A stretch of DNA of 43,528 nucleotides from Limosilactobacillus sp. (GTDB lineage: Bacteria > Bacillota > Bacilli > Lactobacillales > Lactobacillaceae): assembly GCF_022651205.1 (NCBI RefSeq), contig NZ_JALCQI010000009.1:1-43528 (forward strand). The letters run 5' to 3'. Made by a program: the position numbers and the translations under genes. The notes beneath the pieces are model-generated. The model was not told where the DNA came from. It saw only the letters and a program-made list of their open reading frames with translations, and did not search any database. Below are positions 25,551 through 35,528 of the stretch, piece by piece; within the stretch, counting starts at the first letter, position 1; every line of letters begins with the position of its first letter.

Positions 25551-27842
25551 ATGGCCAAAGAACGAATTTATGAACTAGCCAAAGAACTCAAGATGCCAAG
25601 TAAGAGCCTTGTGAAAGTCGCTAAGGATCAAGGGATGGATATTAAAAGCCATATGTCATCCGTAACACCAGATCAAGCGCAGAAATTACGCCAAGTTGTT
25701 AAGAATGATAACGGTGGTACTAAACAAGCAAAGCAAAAGCAACCTTCCCGTCACCATGAGAAGAAGGTTCAAGAAAGGGCTAGCCATAATCAACATCAGG
25801 CAAAACAACCGAACAACCAGAATCATGGTAAAAAGAATGATGAACGTCATGATCATGGTAAAAAGAATCATGATAGTAATAACCATTCTGCAAAGCAAAA
25901 TAAGCAAAGAAACCATAATAACCATCAGCAAAATGATAATAACGGTCGCTTTGGTGGAAGCTTAAATAACAAGGGTAAGCGTTTCAACAAGAAGAATAAA
26001 AAGCATAACAAGAAACATAAGAATAATGGTCGCTTGCGTGAGGTTAAGCATCAACAGCCAACTCAACGGAAGGAAAAGCCGTTACCAGATGTTCTTGAAT
26101 ATACAGAGGGAATGAATGCTCAAGATTTGGGGAAGATCTTGCACCGTTCACCAGCTGAAATCATTAAAAAGCTCTTTATGCTTGGTGTAATGATTAACCA
26201 AAATCAATCCTTGGATAAGGATACAATTGAATTATTGGCTACGGATTACGGTATCGAAGCTAAGGAAAAGGTTGAGGAAGATATTTCCGATATCGATAAG
26301 ATGTTTGAGGAAGAACAAGAAAACACCGACCACTTAGTATCCCGTCCACCAGTTGTTACTGTTATGGGACACGTTGATCATGGTAAGACTACCTTGCTTG
26401 ATAAGCTTCGTCATTCTCACGTTACTGAACATGAAGCTGGTGGAATTACGCAGGAAATCGGTGCCTACCAGGTTCACTATAAGAATAATCTAATTACGTT
26501 CTTGGATACCCCAGGTCACGCTGCCTTTACCGAAATGCGTGCTCGTGGTGCTAACATTACTGATATTACCGTATTGGTTGTTGCCGCTGATGATGGTGTA
26601 ATGCCACAGACCGTTGAAGCTATCCACCACGCTCAAGCTGCCAAGACACCAATTATTGTTGCTGTCAACAAGATTGATAAACCAGGTGCTAATCCAGAAC
26701 GGGTTATCGAAGAATTAGCTAAGTATAACCTGATCCCTGAAGACTGGGGTGGTGACACAATCTTTGTTAACATCTCGGCTAAGTTTGGTAAGAACATTGA
26801 TGAATTGCTTGATATGATTCAACTCCAAGCCGAAATGATGGAATTAAAGGCAAACCCAGAACAAAATGCAGCGGGTTCAGTTGTTGAAGCCCGGCTTGAT
26901 CAAGGAAAAGGTTCAGTTGCGACTGTTCTTATTCAACAAGGTACTCTCCACGTTGGTGATCCAATTGTTGTCGGAAACACTTATGGTCGTGTTCGGACAA
27001 TGACAAATGAAAATGGTCGGCGCATTAAGGAAGCTACGCCATCAACACCAGTCGAAATAACTGGTTTAAACTCTGTTCCAGAGGCCGGTGATCGGTTTGT
27101 TGTCTTTGATGATGAAAAGACTGCTCGCGCTGCTGGTGAAAAACGTGCTGAACAAGCACAAGAAGAAGAACGGAAGCGGACTTCTCACGTTACATTAGAT
27201 AACTTATTTGATACTATGAAGAAGGGACAAATGAAGACCCTCCCATTAATCATCAAGGCCGATGTTCAAGGTTCTGTAGAAGCATTGAGTCAGAGTCTCC
27301 AGAAGATTAAGGTTGATGGTGTCCGGGTTGACATCATTCACCAAGCTGTTGGTGCAATTAACGAATCTGATGTCACTTTAGCTGAAGCTTCTAATGCCGT
27401 TATCATTGGATTCAATGTTCGGCCAACTTCTCTTGCTAAGTCCCTGGCTGATTCTAATAAGATTGATATTCGGCTCCACCAGGTTATCTACAACGCAATT
27501 GAAGAAGTTGAAGATGCCATGAAGGGGATGCTTGAACCAGTTTACAAAGAAGAAACAATTGGTCAAGTTGAAGTACGGCAAATTTATAAGGCTTCTAAAG
27601 TTGGAACGATTGCAGGGGGAATGGTAACCTCTGGTAAGATTACTCGTGACGCTAAGGTTCGCCTTGTTCGTGATGGAATCGTTATCTACAGTGGAGAACT
27701 AGGTAGTTTGAAGCGGTTCAAAGATGACGTTAAGGAAGTCAAGGCTGGTTTTGAATGTGGATTAACAATTCAAAATTACAATGATATTAAAGAAAAAGAC
27801 GTCATTGAAGCATATCAAATGAAAGAAGTACCGGTTAAGTAA
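25551..27842 (+). CDS. infB: Translation initiation factor IF-2
   Basis: A 763-residue GTPase that places fMet-tRNA on the ribosome. A short N-terminal IF2_N domain ([20 protein letters not shown]) is followed by a low-complexity His/Asn/Lys/Gln-rich linker (about 50-165), a second IF2_N region ([20 protein letters not shown]), then G1 [10 protein letters not shown]3 DTPGHAAF, G4 NKID and domains II to IV. The linker holds about 14 histidines and a 17-base direct repeat (25822-25838 and 25852-25868). AAGGAG lies 10 bases before the ATG. Confidence 0.98.
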   Translation: MAKERIYELAKELKMPSKSLVKVAKDQGMDIKSHMSSVTPDQAQKLRQVVKNDNGGTKQAKQKQPSRHHEKKVQERASHNQHQAKQPNNQNHGKKNDERHDHGKKNHDSNNHSAKQNKQRNHNNHQQNDNNGRFGGSLNNKGKRFNKKNKKHNKKHKNNGRLREVKHQQPTQRKEKPLPDVLEYTEGMNAQDLGKILHRSPAEIIKKLFMLGVMINQNQSLDKDTIELLATDYGIEAKEKVEEDISDIDKMFEEEQENTDHLVSRPPVVTVMGHVDHGKTTLLDKLRHSHVTEHEAGGITQEIGAYQVHYKNNLITFLDTPGHAAFTEMRARGANITDITVLVVAADDGVMPQTVEAIHHAQAAKTPIIVAVNKIDKPGANPERVIEELAKYNLIPEDWGGDTIFVNISAKFGKNIDELLDMIQLQAEMMELKANPEQNAAGSVVEARLDQGKGSVATVLIQQGTLHVGDPIVVGNTYGRVRTMTNENGRRIKEATPSTPVEITGLNSVPEAGDRFVVFDDEKTARAAGEKRAEQAQEEERKRTSHVTLDNLFDTMKKGQMKTLPLIIKADVQGSVEALSQSLQKIKVDGVRVDIIHQAVGAINESDVTLAEASNAVIIGFNVRPTSLAKSLADSNKIDIRLHQVIYNAIEEVEDAMKGMLEPVYKEETIGQVEVRQIYKASKVGTIAGGMVTSGKITRDAKVRLVRDGIVIYSGELGSLKRFKDDVKEVKAGFECGLTIQNYNDIKEKDVIEAYQMKEVPVK

Positions 27843-27856
27843 ACCGAGGTGATAAA

Positions 27857-28222
27857 ATGCCAAATAAGCAGTATCGTGTTGACCGGTTAGCCCAAGAAAT
27901 TCAACGCGAGGTTGATGATATCCTTTTAAAGCGGGTTCGTGATCCTCGTGTTCAAGGGGTAACCGTTACTGGTGTGGATGTTACTGGCGATCTTCAACAG
28001 GCAACGATTTACTACAGTATCTTATCCGATAAGGCTTCCGATATGGAAAAGACCCAAACAGGATTAGATAAGGCAACGGGACTAATCCGGAGCGAATTAG
28101 GAGCTCGGCTAAATATTTTTAAGACACCCGAGATCAAATTTGAACGGGATAAGTCAATTGCCTATGGAAGTCGAATTGATCAACTGATCAATAAACTTCA
28201 CCAGCAAGAACAAGATAAGTAA
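27857..28222 (+). CDS. rbfA: 30S ribosome-binding factor A
   Basis: A 121-residue KH-fold 16S rRNA maturation and cold-adaptation factor. YRVDRLAQEIQREVDDILL, VRDPRVQGVTVTGVDVTGDL and the C-terminal EIKFERDKSIAYGSRID are diagnostic. GAGGTG precedes the ATG by about six bases. It is 14 bases from infB and ends the nusA-infB operon before a terminator-like hairpin. Confidence 0.97.
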   Translation: MPNKQYRVDRLAQEIQREVDDILLKRVRDPRVQGVTVTGVDVTGDLQQATIYYSILSDKASDMEKTQTGLDKATGLIRSELGARLNIFKTPEIKFERDKSIAYGSRIDQLINKLHQQEQDK

Positions 28223-28234
28223 TGAAGGATGAAT

Positions 28235-28267
28235 GGGCTGGGAGAGATTTCTCTTGGCCCGTTTTTT
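28235..28267 (+). terminator. Intercistronic terminator/attenuator rbfA|truB
   Basis: Ten pairs (28235-28244 with 28251-28260, including three G-U pairs), a six-base loop and T6 (28262-28267). The truB SD GGAGAG starts three bases after the T-run. Confidence 0.82.
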
Positions 28268-28282
28268 ATGGAGAGTAACAAT

Positions 28283-29182
28283 ATGGATGGAATTATTCCC
28301 TTATATAAAGAGCGTGGAATGACGAGTTTTGACTGTGTAAGTCGCTTGCGTCGGATCTTACAAACAAAAAAGATTGGTCATTCAGGTACATTGGATCCCT
28401 CTGTTGATGGTGTTCTTCCTGTTTGTGTAGGGAATGCAACTAAAGTAGTGGAATACTTGATGCATTCTGGGAAGGAATACCAAGGTGAATTGGTAATTGG
28501 CAAAGCAACAACGACTGAGGATTTTGACGGTGAGGTTATTGAGATAAAACCTGTGAAAGTGGCAATTAGCGATGAACGGGTTAAAGAGGCAATGAAGGAC
28601 ATGACGGGAGAAATTACTCAAATTCCGCCAATGTATTCTGCGGTTAAAGTTAATGGTAAACGTCTCTATGAGTATGCTCGTGCTGGTGAAACCGTGGAGC
28701 GTCCTCAACGTAAAGCAACAATTAGTGAATTTATAATGTGCCGGAATGAGTATGATCCTGTAAATCAAGAACAGCACGTTTTCTTTAAGGTTAAGTGCAG
28801 TAAGGGAACCTATGTGAGGACATTAGTGGCTGATTTAGCACGTTCACTTGGCTACCCGGGTGCAATGAAATGGTTAACCCGGTTAGAAAGTGGCGGCTTT
28901 ACGCTTGCACAAACAATGAGCTTGAGTGATGTTCAGGATGCAATGGCGCATCAAACAATGGCGCGCCACCTTTACCCAATTGATTATGCTTTGAAGGAGT
29001 TTCCTGCTGTGGATTTAACGACCTCACAATGGCATGCTGTCCAGCATGGGGGGTGGTTAAAGCAAGATGAGCTTCAAACCAGCGCACAAGAGCTTGTTTT
29101 AAGATATAATGATTCTGTAAAGGCGTTATACCATCTAACTGAACAAGGGTACAAGCCGACTAAAATGTTCTCTGTAAAGTGA
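28283..29182 (+). CDS. truB: tRNA pseudouridine(55) synthase
   Basis: A 299-residue enzyme making pseudouridine at position 55 of the T-loop of tRNAs. The catalytic aspartate is D38 in HSGTLDPSVDGVLPVCVG. YEYARAGETVERPQR and KCSKGTYVRTLVADLARSLG are further conserved blocks, and the C-terminal part resembles a PUA-type domain. ATG 28283 follows GGAGAG; the frame's upstream extension covers the hairpin and is rejected. It runs into ribF with a gap of 14 bases, the usual truB-ribF pair. Confidence 0.97.
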   Translation: MDGIIPLYKERGMTSFDCVSRLRRILQTKKIGHSGTLDPSVDGVLPVCVGNATKVVEYLMHSGKEYQGELVIGKATTTEDFDGEVIEIKPVKVAISDERVKEAMKDMTGEITQIPPMYSAVKVNGKRLYEYARAGETVERPQRKATISEFIMCRNEYDPVNQEQHVFFKVKCSKGTYVRTLVADLARSLGYPGAMKWLTRLESGGFTLAQTMSLSDVQDAMAHQTMARHLYPIDYALKEFPAVDLTTSQWHAVQHGGWLKQDELQTSAQELVLRYNDSVKALYHLTEQGYKPTKMFSVK

Positions 29183-29196
29183 AGGAGGAAGGGCAA

Positions 29197-30174
29197 GTGG
29201 AAGTAATTAGAATCCACCATCCATTGCAAAAGAAATTAGTACCTGATGGACAGGTAGTTCTTGCAATGGGCTTCTTCGATGGTGTTCATCGGGGACACCA
29301 GCAGGTTATTAAAACGGCCAAAAAGATTGCCGAAAAAGAGGGGATCCCTCTAGCCGTGTTAACTTATGGCCATGCGCCAGGAATCGTTTATCGTCAGTAC
29401 CCAGGTGGCTTTAAGTACCTTTCAACGCCAACAAGAAAGGTAGCACTTTTAAAGCAGCTAGGGGTTGATTTAGTTTACCTTGTTAGTTTTACTTCCAGTT
29501 TTGCAAGCCTTTCACCACAAGAATTCGTGGATGAGTATTTGATTGGCTTTCATGCCAAAACGGTGGTTGCTGGTTTTGATCACACGTACGGTAAAGCAGC
29601 AGTAGCAACAATGGCAAAATTGCCGGAGTATGCAAAGGGTCGTTTTGATGTAGTAACCGTTCCTAAGTTTACCGGAAATGATGAACAAAAAATCGGCTCA
29701 CGAGTTATTCGGAAAATGATCGATAATGGTAAGATTCAAAGTGCCAACCAATTGTTAGGGTATTGCTACAAGACAACGGGAATTGTTGTTCATGGTCTAG
29801 CTCGTGGTCGAACACTCGGATTTCCAACAATTAATGTTGAAACCCCTGAACATGAGCGAATTCCAGGAATCGGGGTTTATACGGTTCAAGTAAAAATCGG
29901 TACAAAGTGGTATGGCGGAATGGCAAGTGTTGGTCACAACATTACCTTTGGTGATCAAAATAAACTCACCGTTGAGATTTACCTCTTTGACTTTGACCAA
30001 CTAGTATATGGTGAGGAAGTTCAAGTACGCTGGCTGAGTTACCAACGTGGAGAAGAGAAGTTCAGTGGTGCAGACGAACTTGTTAACCAAATGAGGAGAG
30101 ACGAACAATTATCTCGGGAAAACCTTCAACGGATGCTGGATAAAAATGAAGATAGCCAGTATTTACTGAAATAA
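29197..30174 (+). CDS. ribF: Bifunctional riboflavin kinase / FMN adenylyltransferase
   Basis: A 325-residue enzyme making FMN then FAD. The N-terminal nucleotidyltransferase domain has MGFFDGVHRGHQQ (the HxGH nucleotide-binding motif, H31-H34) and VVAGFDHTYGKAA. The C-terminal riboflavin-kinase barrel has GRTLGFPTINVE near residue 208 and a conserved VEIYLFDFD. The usual TFDPHP of the first domain is TYGHAPG here, a divergence that also occurs in variant form in lactobacilli. GTG 29197 follows GGAGG. A terminator shared with the next, opposing gene follows. Confidence 0.95.
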   Translation: MEVIRIHHPLQKKLVPDGQVVLAMGFFDGVHRGHQQVIKTAKKIAEKEGIPLAVLTYGHAPGIVYRQYPGGFKYLSTPTRKVALLKQLGVDLVYLVSFTSSFASLSPQEFVDEYLIGFHAKTVVAGFDHTYGKAAVATMAKLPEYAKGRFDVVTVPKFTGNDEQKIGSRVIRKMIDNGKIQSANQLLGYCYKTTGIVVHGLARGRTLGFPTINVETPEHERIPGIGVYTVQVKIGTKWYGGMASVGHNITFGDQNKLTVEIYLFDFDQLVYGEEVQVRWLSYQRGEEKFSGADELVNQMRRDEQLSRENLQRMLDKNEDSQYLLK

Positions 30175-30180
30175 GAAAAC

Positions 30181-30218
30181 TAAGCCCCCAGCATTTGAAA
30201 ATTAATGCTGAGGGCTTA
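30181..30218. terminator. Hairpin between ribF and the convergent small gene
   Basis: TAAGCCC (30181-30187) with GGGCTTA (30212-30218) and CAGCATT (30189-30195) with AATGCTG (30204-30210), one mismatch between. T-runs are weak on both sides. Confidence 0.65.
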
Positions 30219-30222
30219 CTAA

Positions 30223-30594
30223 CTAATGGCGACTAGCCCGGTGACTGCCGGATTGATTAATTTTATGGACATGGCGCTTAAATTTCATTCCACCATCGGA
30301 AATTAACTTGAAGTGCCGCATTTTAGCGTTAAAGGGCCGATTAGAGACACGAATTGAAACCCAACGGCGCATTATCTCCGTCATTCCATCAAGCGTTTTA
30401 ACTAAATTCTTATCAGGAGACTTTAAAGCGGCTTCACGAATATCTGTTTGAAGACGGTGGATAAGGTTATTGTGGTAATCTAATAGATCCTTAGTGAGTG
30501 GGGCGTTCCGGTAACTGTTAAAGAGTTTCTGGATAATCCGCATGGCATCTTCTGGCCCGCTCGGCTGAATAAATCGTTGTTGTTTATGCTTCAT
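30223..30594 (-). CDS. Small basic protein of unknown function
   Basis: A 123-residue protein I do not recognise. About 25 Lys/Arg against about 10 acidic residues gives a strongly positive charge, concentrated in the C-terminal third (KMRHFKLISDGGMKFKRHVH, tail SHRASRH). The N-terminal two thirds look helical (EDAMRIIQKLFNSYRN, LLDYHNNLIHRLQTDIREAA). No signal peptide, membrane helix or Cys pair is present. AAGGAG sits at good spacing before the ATG. It is divergent from hrcA and shares that 114-base control region. Nucleic-acid binding is a guess from charge only. Confidence 0.75.
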   Translation of the reverse strand: MKHKQQRFIQPSGPEDAMRIIQKLFNSYRNAPLTKDLLDYHNNLIHRLQTDIREAALKSPDKNLVKTLDGMTEIMRRWVSIRVSNRPFNAKMRHFKLISDGGMKFKRHVHKINQSGSHRASRH

Positions 30595-30626
30595 AGAAAA
30601 ACTCCTTGAAATTTATTTGACGTTTC

Positions 30627-30655
30627 TTGACTTTTACCAATCAGATTGTTATATT
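30627..30655 (+). promoter_or_regulatory. hrcA-grpE-dnaK promoter
   Basis: TTGACT (30627-30632), a 17-base spacer and TATATT (30650-30655), immediately upstream of the CIRCE operator. Confidence 0.85.
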
Positions 30656-30665
30656 ATACATGTGT

Positions 30666-30692
30666 TTAGCACTTAACCCTATAGAGTGCTAA
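30666..30692 (+). promoter_or_regulatory. CIRCE operator (HrcA-binding)
   Basis: TTAGCACTT - nine bases - GAGTGCTAA. It matches the CIRCE inverted repeat with one change (last C of the left arm is T). It lies between the promoter and the hrcA SD, so HrcA should repress its own operon until heat or misfolded proteins tie up GroEL. Confidence 0.97.
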
Positions 30693-30708
30693 AAGGGGAA
30701 GTGATAAA

Positions 30709-31758
30709 ATGATAACACAGCGTCAAAATAAGATCCTGCAAGCGATTGTACGTCAATACACCTCAACAGGTCAACCTGTCGGGTCAAAACATCTTGCGGA
30801 AAAGTTACCGTTTAAGGTTAGCCCCGCAACTGTTCGTAACGAGATGGGTGTTCTTGAGGAAAATGGCTTTGTTAATAAGGAGCACTCATCTTCAGGACGG
30901 GTACCCTCAAAGAAGGGCTATCGGTATTATGTCGATCATTTACTTGATTCCGAAGCTATAACAGATAATGATTTAGTGGTAATTCAGAATTCATTAGGAA
31001 CAAGCTTTCAAAAGATTGATGAGATCATCTCGCACTCGGCTGATATTTTATCTGATCTTACCTCTTATACGGCATTCACACTCAAGCCTGAACAGGCTGA
31101 TGTTTGCTTAAGTGGTTTTCGGGTTGTTCCGCTTGGTAATCGTAAGGTGATCGCTATTTTAGTTACTGATAGTGGTGATGTTGAGAGTCAAGCATTTACG
31201 TTGCCACGGAATTACGACACCGATGCACTGCAAGCAGTTATTCGGATGATTAACGATCAATTAGTTGGTCAGCCATTAGCTAATGTAATGCAGCGATTGA
31301 ATGATGACATCCCACTTCGGGTAATGCATTACATGCAAAGTGCAAGCGGATTTCTGGATCTTTTTGATAGTGTCGTGTCAAGGGCAGCACGTGAACAATT
31401 CTTCGTCGGCGGTCGATTGAATCTCCTTGATTTTTCTGAAAAACGAGATTCGGTAGATTTACAAACTTTGTATAGTCTGCTTGATCATAATGATCAATTA
31501 TCGAACCTCTTAGATTCAAATGTCTCCGATGAGGGGATTAACGTTAAGATCGGTTCTGAGATTTCAAAGGATAAGGCTCTAGACGATTATAGTTTGATCA
31601 CTGCAACCTATGATGTTGACCAATATGGTAAGGGGATCATTGCAGTCCTCGGCCCAACGCGAATGCCTTATTCACGGACAATTGGTTTGGTGAATGCGTT
31701 CCGTCAAGAACTAGCAAAACGATTACTGAACTTTTACCGTCATTATTACGATTCATAG
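30709..31758 (+). CDS. hrcA: Heat-inducible transcription repressor HrcA
   Basis: A 349-residue repressor of class I heat-shock genes. The N-terminal winged helix (QPVGSKHLAEKLPFKVSPATVRNEM, read in two parts) is followed by EHSSSGRVPSKKGYRYYVDHL, then a GAF-like domain, and the C-terminal GPTRMPYSRTIGLVN. ATG 30709 follows AAGGGGAAGTG. The CIRCE site in its leader makes it self-regulated. It is 12 bases before grpE. Confidence 0.97.
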   Translation: MITQRQNKILQAIVRQYTSTGQPVGSKHLAEKLPFKVSPATVRNEMGVLEENGFVNKEHSSSGRVPSKKGYRYYVDHLLDSEAITDNDLVVIQNSLGTSFQKIDEIISHSADILSDLTSYTAFTLKPEQADVCLSGFRVVPLGNRKVIAILVTDSGDVESQAFTLPRNYDTDALQAVIRMINDQLVGQPLANVMQRLNDDIPLRVMHYMQSASGFLDLFDSVVSRAAREQFFVGGRLNLLDFSEKRDSVDLQTLYSLLDHNDQLSNLLDSNVSDEGINVKIGSEISKDKALDDYSLITATYDVDQYGKGIIAVLGPTRMPYSRTIGLVNAFRQELAKRLLNFYRHYYDS

Positions 31759-31770
31759 GAGGCGAGTCGA

Positions 31771-32343
31771 TTGGCAGAAGACAAAGCTGCAAAGCAAAAT
31801 GAAAAAGAAAATAAGGAGAGCAAAAAGGCTGCTCCTAAAAAGAATTCACAGCTTAACTCTAAGGAGCTGCAAAGTCAGGTCACAAAGTTAGAAGCTCAGG
31901 TCAAGGACTTAAAGCAACAATTAAGTGACAAGGATGACCAGTATTTACGAGCTGAAGCAGAGATCCAAAATATGACTAACCATTTCAAGAAAGAGCGTGC
32001 TCAATTATTGAAGTATGATGGTCAAGATTTAGCAAAATCAGTGCTTCCCGTTTTAGATAACCTCAAACGGGCTTTAACGATTGATGTCCATGATGAAAAT
32101 GGTCAACAATTAAAAAAGGGAATTCAAATGGTGCACGATCATTTGATTTCTGCATTAAAGGACCATGGAATTATTGAAATTGAAGCGGATGGCAAACCGT
32201 TTGATCCGACACTTCACCAAGCAGTCCAAACTGTTCCGGTGGAAGGTGATCAGAAGGCCGATACAGTCGTTAAGGTTCTTCAAGCCGGTTATCAATTAAA
32301 AGACCGTGTTCTTCGTCCAGCAATGGTTGTTGTTGCACAATAA
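31771..32343 (+). CDS. grpE: Nucleotide exchange factor GrpE
   Basis: A 190-residue cochaperone that releases ADP from DnaK. A Lys/Glu-rich disordered start (1-35), a long coiled coil (LEAQVKDLKQQLSDKDDQYL to KSVLPVLDNLKRAL) and a C-terminal beta domain (FDPTLHQAVQTVPVEG, YQLKDRVLRPAMVVVAQ) are all present. TTG 31771 follows GGAGGCGA. It sits between hrcA and dnaK as in most Firmicutes. Confidence 0.97.
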   Translation: MAEDKAAKQNEKENKESKKAAPKKNSQLNSKELQSQVTKLEAQVKDLKQQLSDKDDQYLRAEAEIQNMTNHFKKERAQLLKYDGQDLAKSVLPVLDNLKRALTIDVHDENGQQLKKGIQMVHDHLISALKDHGIIEIEADGKPFDPTLHQAVQTVPVEGDQKADTVVKVLQAGYQLKDRVLRPAMVVVAQ

Positions 32344-32369
32344 AAAATATATAAGAGAGGGAATAAACA

Positions 32370-34241
32370 ATGGCAAGTAACAAAATTATTGGTATTGATT
32401 TAGGTACTACTAACTCCGCCGTTGCCGTTATGGAAGGTAACGAGCCAAAAATTATTACAAATCCTGAAGGGAGTCGGACCACTCCATCTGTTGTTTCATT
32501 TAAGAATGGTGAAACTCAGGTTGGTGAAGTAGCAAAGCGTCAAGCAATTACTAATCCAAACACCATTTCATCAATCAAGAGTCACATGGGTGAAGCCGGA
32601 TACACAGTTGAGGTTGATGGTAAGAAGTACACCCCACAAGAAATTTCTGCAATGATTCTTCAATACTTGAAGAAGTATGCTGAAGATTACATTGGTGACA
32701 CTGTTGACAAGGCTGTTATTACCGTTCCTGCATACTTTAACGATGCACAACGTCAAGCTACTAAGGATGCTGGTAAGATTGCTGGCTTAGATGTTAAGCG
32801 GATTATTAACGAACCAACTGCTTCATCATTGGCTTATGGCCTTGACAAGAAGGATAAGGATGAAAAGATCCTTGTTTACGACCTTGGTGGTGGTACTTTT
32901 GATGTTTCAATCCTTGAATTAGGTGACGGTGTCTTCCAAGTACTTTCAACTAATGGTGATACTCACCTTGGTGGTGATGACTTCGATAAGAAGATCATGG
33001 ACTGGTTAATTGATGGTTTCAAGGAAGAAAATGGCGTTGACCTTTCTAAGGATAAGATGGCTCTTCAACGGTTGAAGGATGCTGCCGAAAAGGCTAAGAA
33101 GGACTTGTCTGGAGTTCAAGAAGCTCAAATCAGCTTGCCATTCATTTCCGCTGGTGAAAATGGTCCGCTACACCTTGAAAAGACTTTGAGTCGTGCGCAA
33201 TTCAACCAATTAACTAATGACTTAGTTGAGCGGACTAAGCAACCAGTTATGAATGCTTTGAAGGATGCCGACTTAACATTTGATGACATCGATGAAGTTA
33301 TTCTTAATGGTGGTTCTACTCGTATTCCAGCTGTTCAAGAAATGGTTAAGGAATTAACTGGTAAGGAACCTAACCACTCAATTAACCCAGATGAAGCGGT
33401 TGCCCTTGGTGCTGCTATTCAGGGTGGTGTGCTTACAGGTGATGTTAAGGATGTTGTTTTGCTTGATGTTACTCCACTTTCACTTGGTATTGAAACCATG
33501 GGTGGTGTCTTCACTAAGTTAATTGACCGGAATACCACTATTCCAACATCAAAGAGTCAAATCTTCTCAACCGCTGCTGATAACCAATCTGCCGTTGATA
33601 TTCATGTTCTTCAGGGTGAACGGCCAATGGCAGCTGACAACAAGACTTTAGGGAACTTCCAACTTACTGACATTCCTGCTGCTCCTCGTGGTGTGCCTCA
33701 AATTAAGGTTACCTTTGACATTGACAAGAACGGTATCGTTAATGTTTCTGCCGAAGATCAAGGAACCCATAAGAAGCAAAACATCACTATCAAGTCCAAT
33801 TCTGGTTTGAGCGATGAAGAAATTGAACGAATGAAGAAGGATGCTGAAGAACATGCAGCAGCCGACAAGAAGAAGAAAGAGGAAGTTGACTTAAAGAACG
33901 AAGTTGACCAAGAACTCTTCCAAGTTGATAAGACTTTGAAGGAAGTTAAGGGTAAGGTTCCTGAAGAAGATATTAAGAAGGCCGAAAGTGCTCGTGACGA
34001 CTTGAAGAAGGCTAAGGAAAGCGGCAACTTAGATGACATGAAGTCTAAGAAGGACGCATTGAACAAGGTTATTCAAGACCTTAGTGTAAAGCTTTACCAA
34101 CAAGCCCAAGGTGCTCAAGGCGGTCAAGCCGGTGCTGCTGGAAACAATGGCGCTGCCGGAAATAACAATAATTCCGGTTCTGATGATGGTAAGACCGTTG
34201 ATGGTGACTTCAAGGATGTTACTCCAGATGACAAGAAGTAA
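32370..34241 (+). CDS. dnaK: Chaperone DnaK (Hsp70)
   Basis: A 623-residue ATP-dependent chaperone. The ATPase domain shows [35 protein letters not shown] and [16 protein letters not shown]; the substrate domain shows [18 protein letters not shown]. The lid is rich in Lys/Glu, and a Gly/Ala/Asn-rich linker ([13 protein letters not shown]) precedes the conserved end [20 protein letters not shown] precedes the ATG. It is transcribed from the CIRCE-controlled promoter and followed by a terminator. Confidence 0.99.
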   Translation: MASNKIIGIDLGTTNSAVAVMEGNEPKIITNPEGSRTTPSVVSFKNGETQVGEVAKRQAITNPNTISSIKSHMGEAGYTVEVDGKKYTPQEISAMILQYLKKYAEDYIGDTVDKAVITVPAYFNDAQRQATKDAGKIAGLDVKRIINEPTASSLAYGLDKKDKDEKILVYDLGGGTFDVSILELGDGVFQVLSTNGDTHLGGDDFDKKIMDWLIDGFKEENGVDLSKDKMALQRLKDAAEKAKKDLSGVQEAQISLPFISAGENGPLHLEKTLSRAQFNQLTNDLVERTKQPVMNALKDADLTFDDIDEVILNGGSTRIPAVQEMVKELTGKEPNHSINPDEAVALGAAIQGGVLTGDVKDVVLLDVTPLSLGIETMGGVFTKLIDRNTTIPTSKSQIFSTAADNQSAVDIHVLQGERPMAADNKTLGNFQLTDIPAAPRGVPQIKVTFDIDKNGIVNVSAEDQGTHKKQNITIKSNSGLSDEEIERMKKDAEEHAAADKKKKEEVDLKNEVDQELFQVDKTLKEVKGKVPEEDIKKAESARDDLKKAKESGNLDDMKSKKDALNKVIQDLSVKLYQQAQGAQGGQAGAAGNNGAAGNNNNSGSDDGKTVDGDFKDVTPDDKK

Positions 34242-34268
34242 CGTTATAATCCGTTAGTAAACAATTGT

Positions 34269-34309
34269 TAAAAGCCAAAGGCCAGAAAGAGGACTTTGGC
34301 TTTTACTTT
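34269..34309 (+). terminator. dnaK terminator
   Basis: A perfect 11-bp stem (34270-34280 with 34294-34304) with loop gccagaaagagga and TTTTACTTT after it. It separates dnaK from dnaJ. No CIRCE site follows; a TATAAC at 34326-34331 could be a weak -10 for dnaJ. Confidence 0.85.
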
Positions 34310-34360
34310 CGTTTGTCATCTATGGTATAACTAAACAAGCAATTAAAATGGAGGATCCGT

Positions 34361-35515
34361 ATGGCAGAAGAAAGTTATTATGACATCCTAGGTGTAAAAA
34401 AGGATGCTTCTGAAAAGGAAATTAACCGGGCTTACCGAAAGCTAGCAGCAAAGTATCACCCGGATATCAACCATGCACCGGGTGCCGAAGAAAAATTTAA
34501 AAAGATTAATGAGGCTCATGAAGTTTTAAGTGATCCTCAAAAGCGGGCACAATACGACCAATTTGGTTCTGCCGGAGCAAATGCTGGTGCTGGCCAAGGA
34601 TTTGGTGGCTTTGGCGGTCAACAAGGTTATGGTAACTTTGCTGGCGGTGATTTTGGCGATATTTTCAGTCAGTTTTTCGGTGGCGGTGGACGCCGGCAAG
34701 CTGATCCAACTGCTCCACGTCAAGGGCGTGACCTACAATATTCCATGACGTTGGAATTTATGGATGCCGTATTCGGTAAAACCACAACAATTAAATATGA
34801 GCGAGATGCCCAGTGTAATGTTTGTAAGGGAACCGGGGCTAAACCTGGTAAATCACCACAAACATGTTCACGGTGCCATGGTAGTGGGGTAGTTTATACC
34901 GTAAGACAAACACCACTTGGAAATATTCAGACGCAAACCACATGTCCTGAATGTCACGGTACCGGTAAGGTTATTAAGCCAGAAGATCGGTGTACCAAGT
35001 GTCATGGCTCAGGACACGTTCATGAGCGTCATGAACTAGAAGTGAAAGTTCCCGCCGGTGTTGATGATGGTCAACAGATGCGGCTAGAACACCAAGGAGA
35101 TGCGGGAGAAAATGGCGGTCCTTACGGTGACCTATACATTGTTTTCCGTGTTACTCCAAGTCGTGAATTCCGTCGTGATGGTTCAACAATTTATGTTGAC
35201 CAAGATATTTCATTTGCCCAAGCAGCATTAGGTGATGAGGTTAAGGTAAAGACGGTTCATGGTGACGTTGACCTTAAGATCCCTGCCGGTACCCAATCCG
35301 AAACTAACTTCCGTCTACGTGGTAAGGGAGTTCCGCACTTAAACGGTAATGGTAATGGCGATGAGCACGTTACGGTTCATGTTCACACGCCAAAGAGCCT
35401 TAATAAGCGACAAAAGGAAGCTATGATGGCCTTTGCTGCTGCTAGTGGCGAGGACGTAAAAGGTGTTAAGAAAACCGTTTTAGATAAGCTGCGCGATGCT
35501 TTCGAAGATAAGTAA
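34361..35515 (+). CDS. dnaJ: Chaperone DnaJ (Hsp40)
   Basis: A type I J-protein of 384 residues that delivers substrates to DnaK. The J domain holds the HPD motif (AAKYHPDIN), then a Gly/Phe-rich stretch ([18 protein letters not shown]), four CxxCxGxG zinc modules ([32 protein letters not shown]) and the C-terminal substrate domains. GGAGGATC precedes the ATG. It may be read through from dnaK or use a weak promoter of its own. Confidence 0.98.
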   Translation: MAEESYYDILGVKKDASEKEINRAYRKLAAKYHPDINHAPGAEEKFKKINEAHEVLSDPQKRAQYDQFGSAGANAGAGQGFGGFGGQQGYGNFAGGDFGDIFSQFFGGGGRRQADPTAPRQGRDLQYSMTLEFMDAVFGKTTTIKYERDAQCNVCKGTGAKPGKSPQTCSRCHGSGVVYTVRQTPLGNIQTQTTCPECHGTGKVIKPEDRCTKCHGSGHVHERHELEVKVPAGVDDGQQMRLEHQGDAGENGGPYGDLYIVFRVTPSREFRRDGSTIYVDQDISFAQAALGDEVKVKTVHGDVDLKIPAGTQSETNFRLRGKGVPHLNGNGNGDEHVTVHVHTPKSLNKRQKEAMMAFAAASGEDVKGVKKTVLDKLRDAFEDK

Positions 35516-35528
35516 TAAGTATTTTATT

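Noticed and set aside
25822-25868. Direct repeats that might suggest a CRISPR or minisatellite
   Set aside because: They are two in-frame copies inside the infB linker, with no spacer array.
28229-28282. Upstream extension of truB
   Set aside because: It translates the rbfA|truB hairpin; a proper SD and the family start are at 28283.
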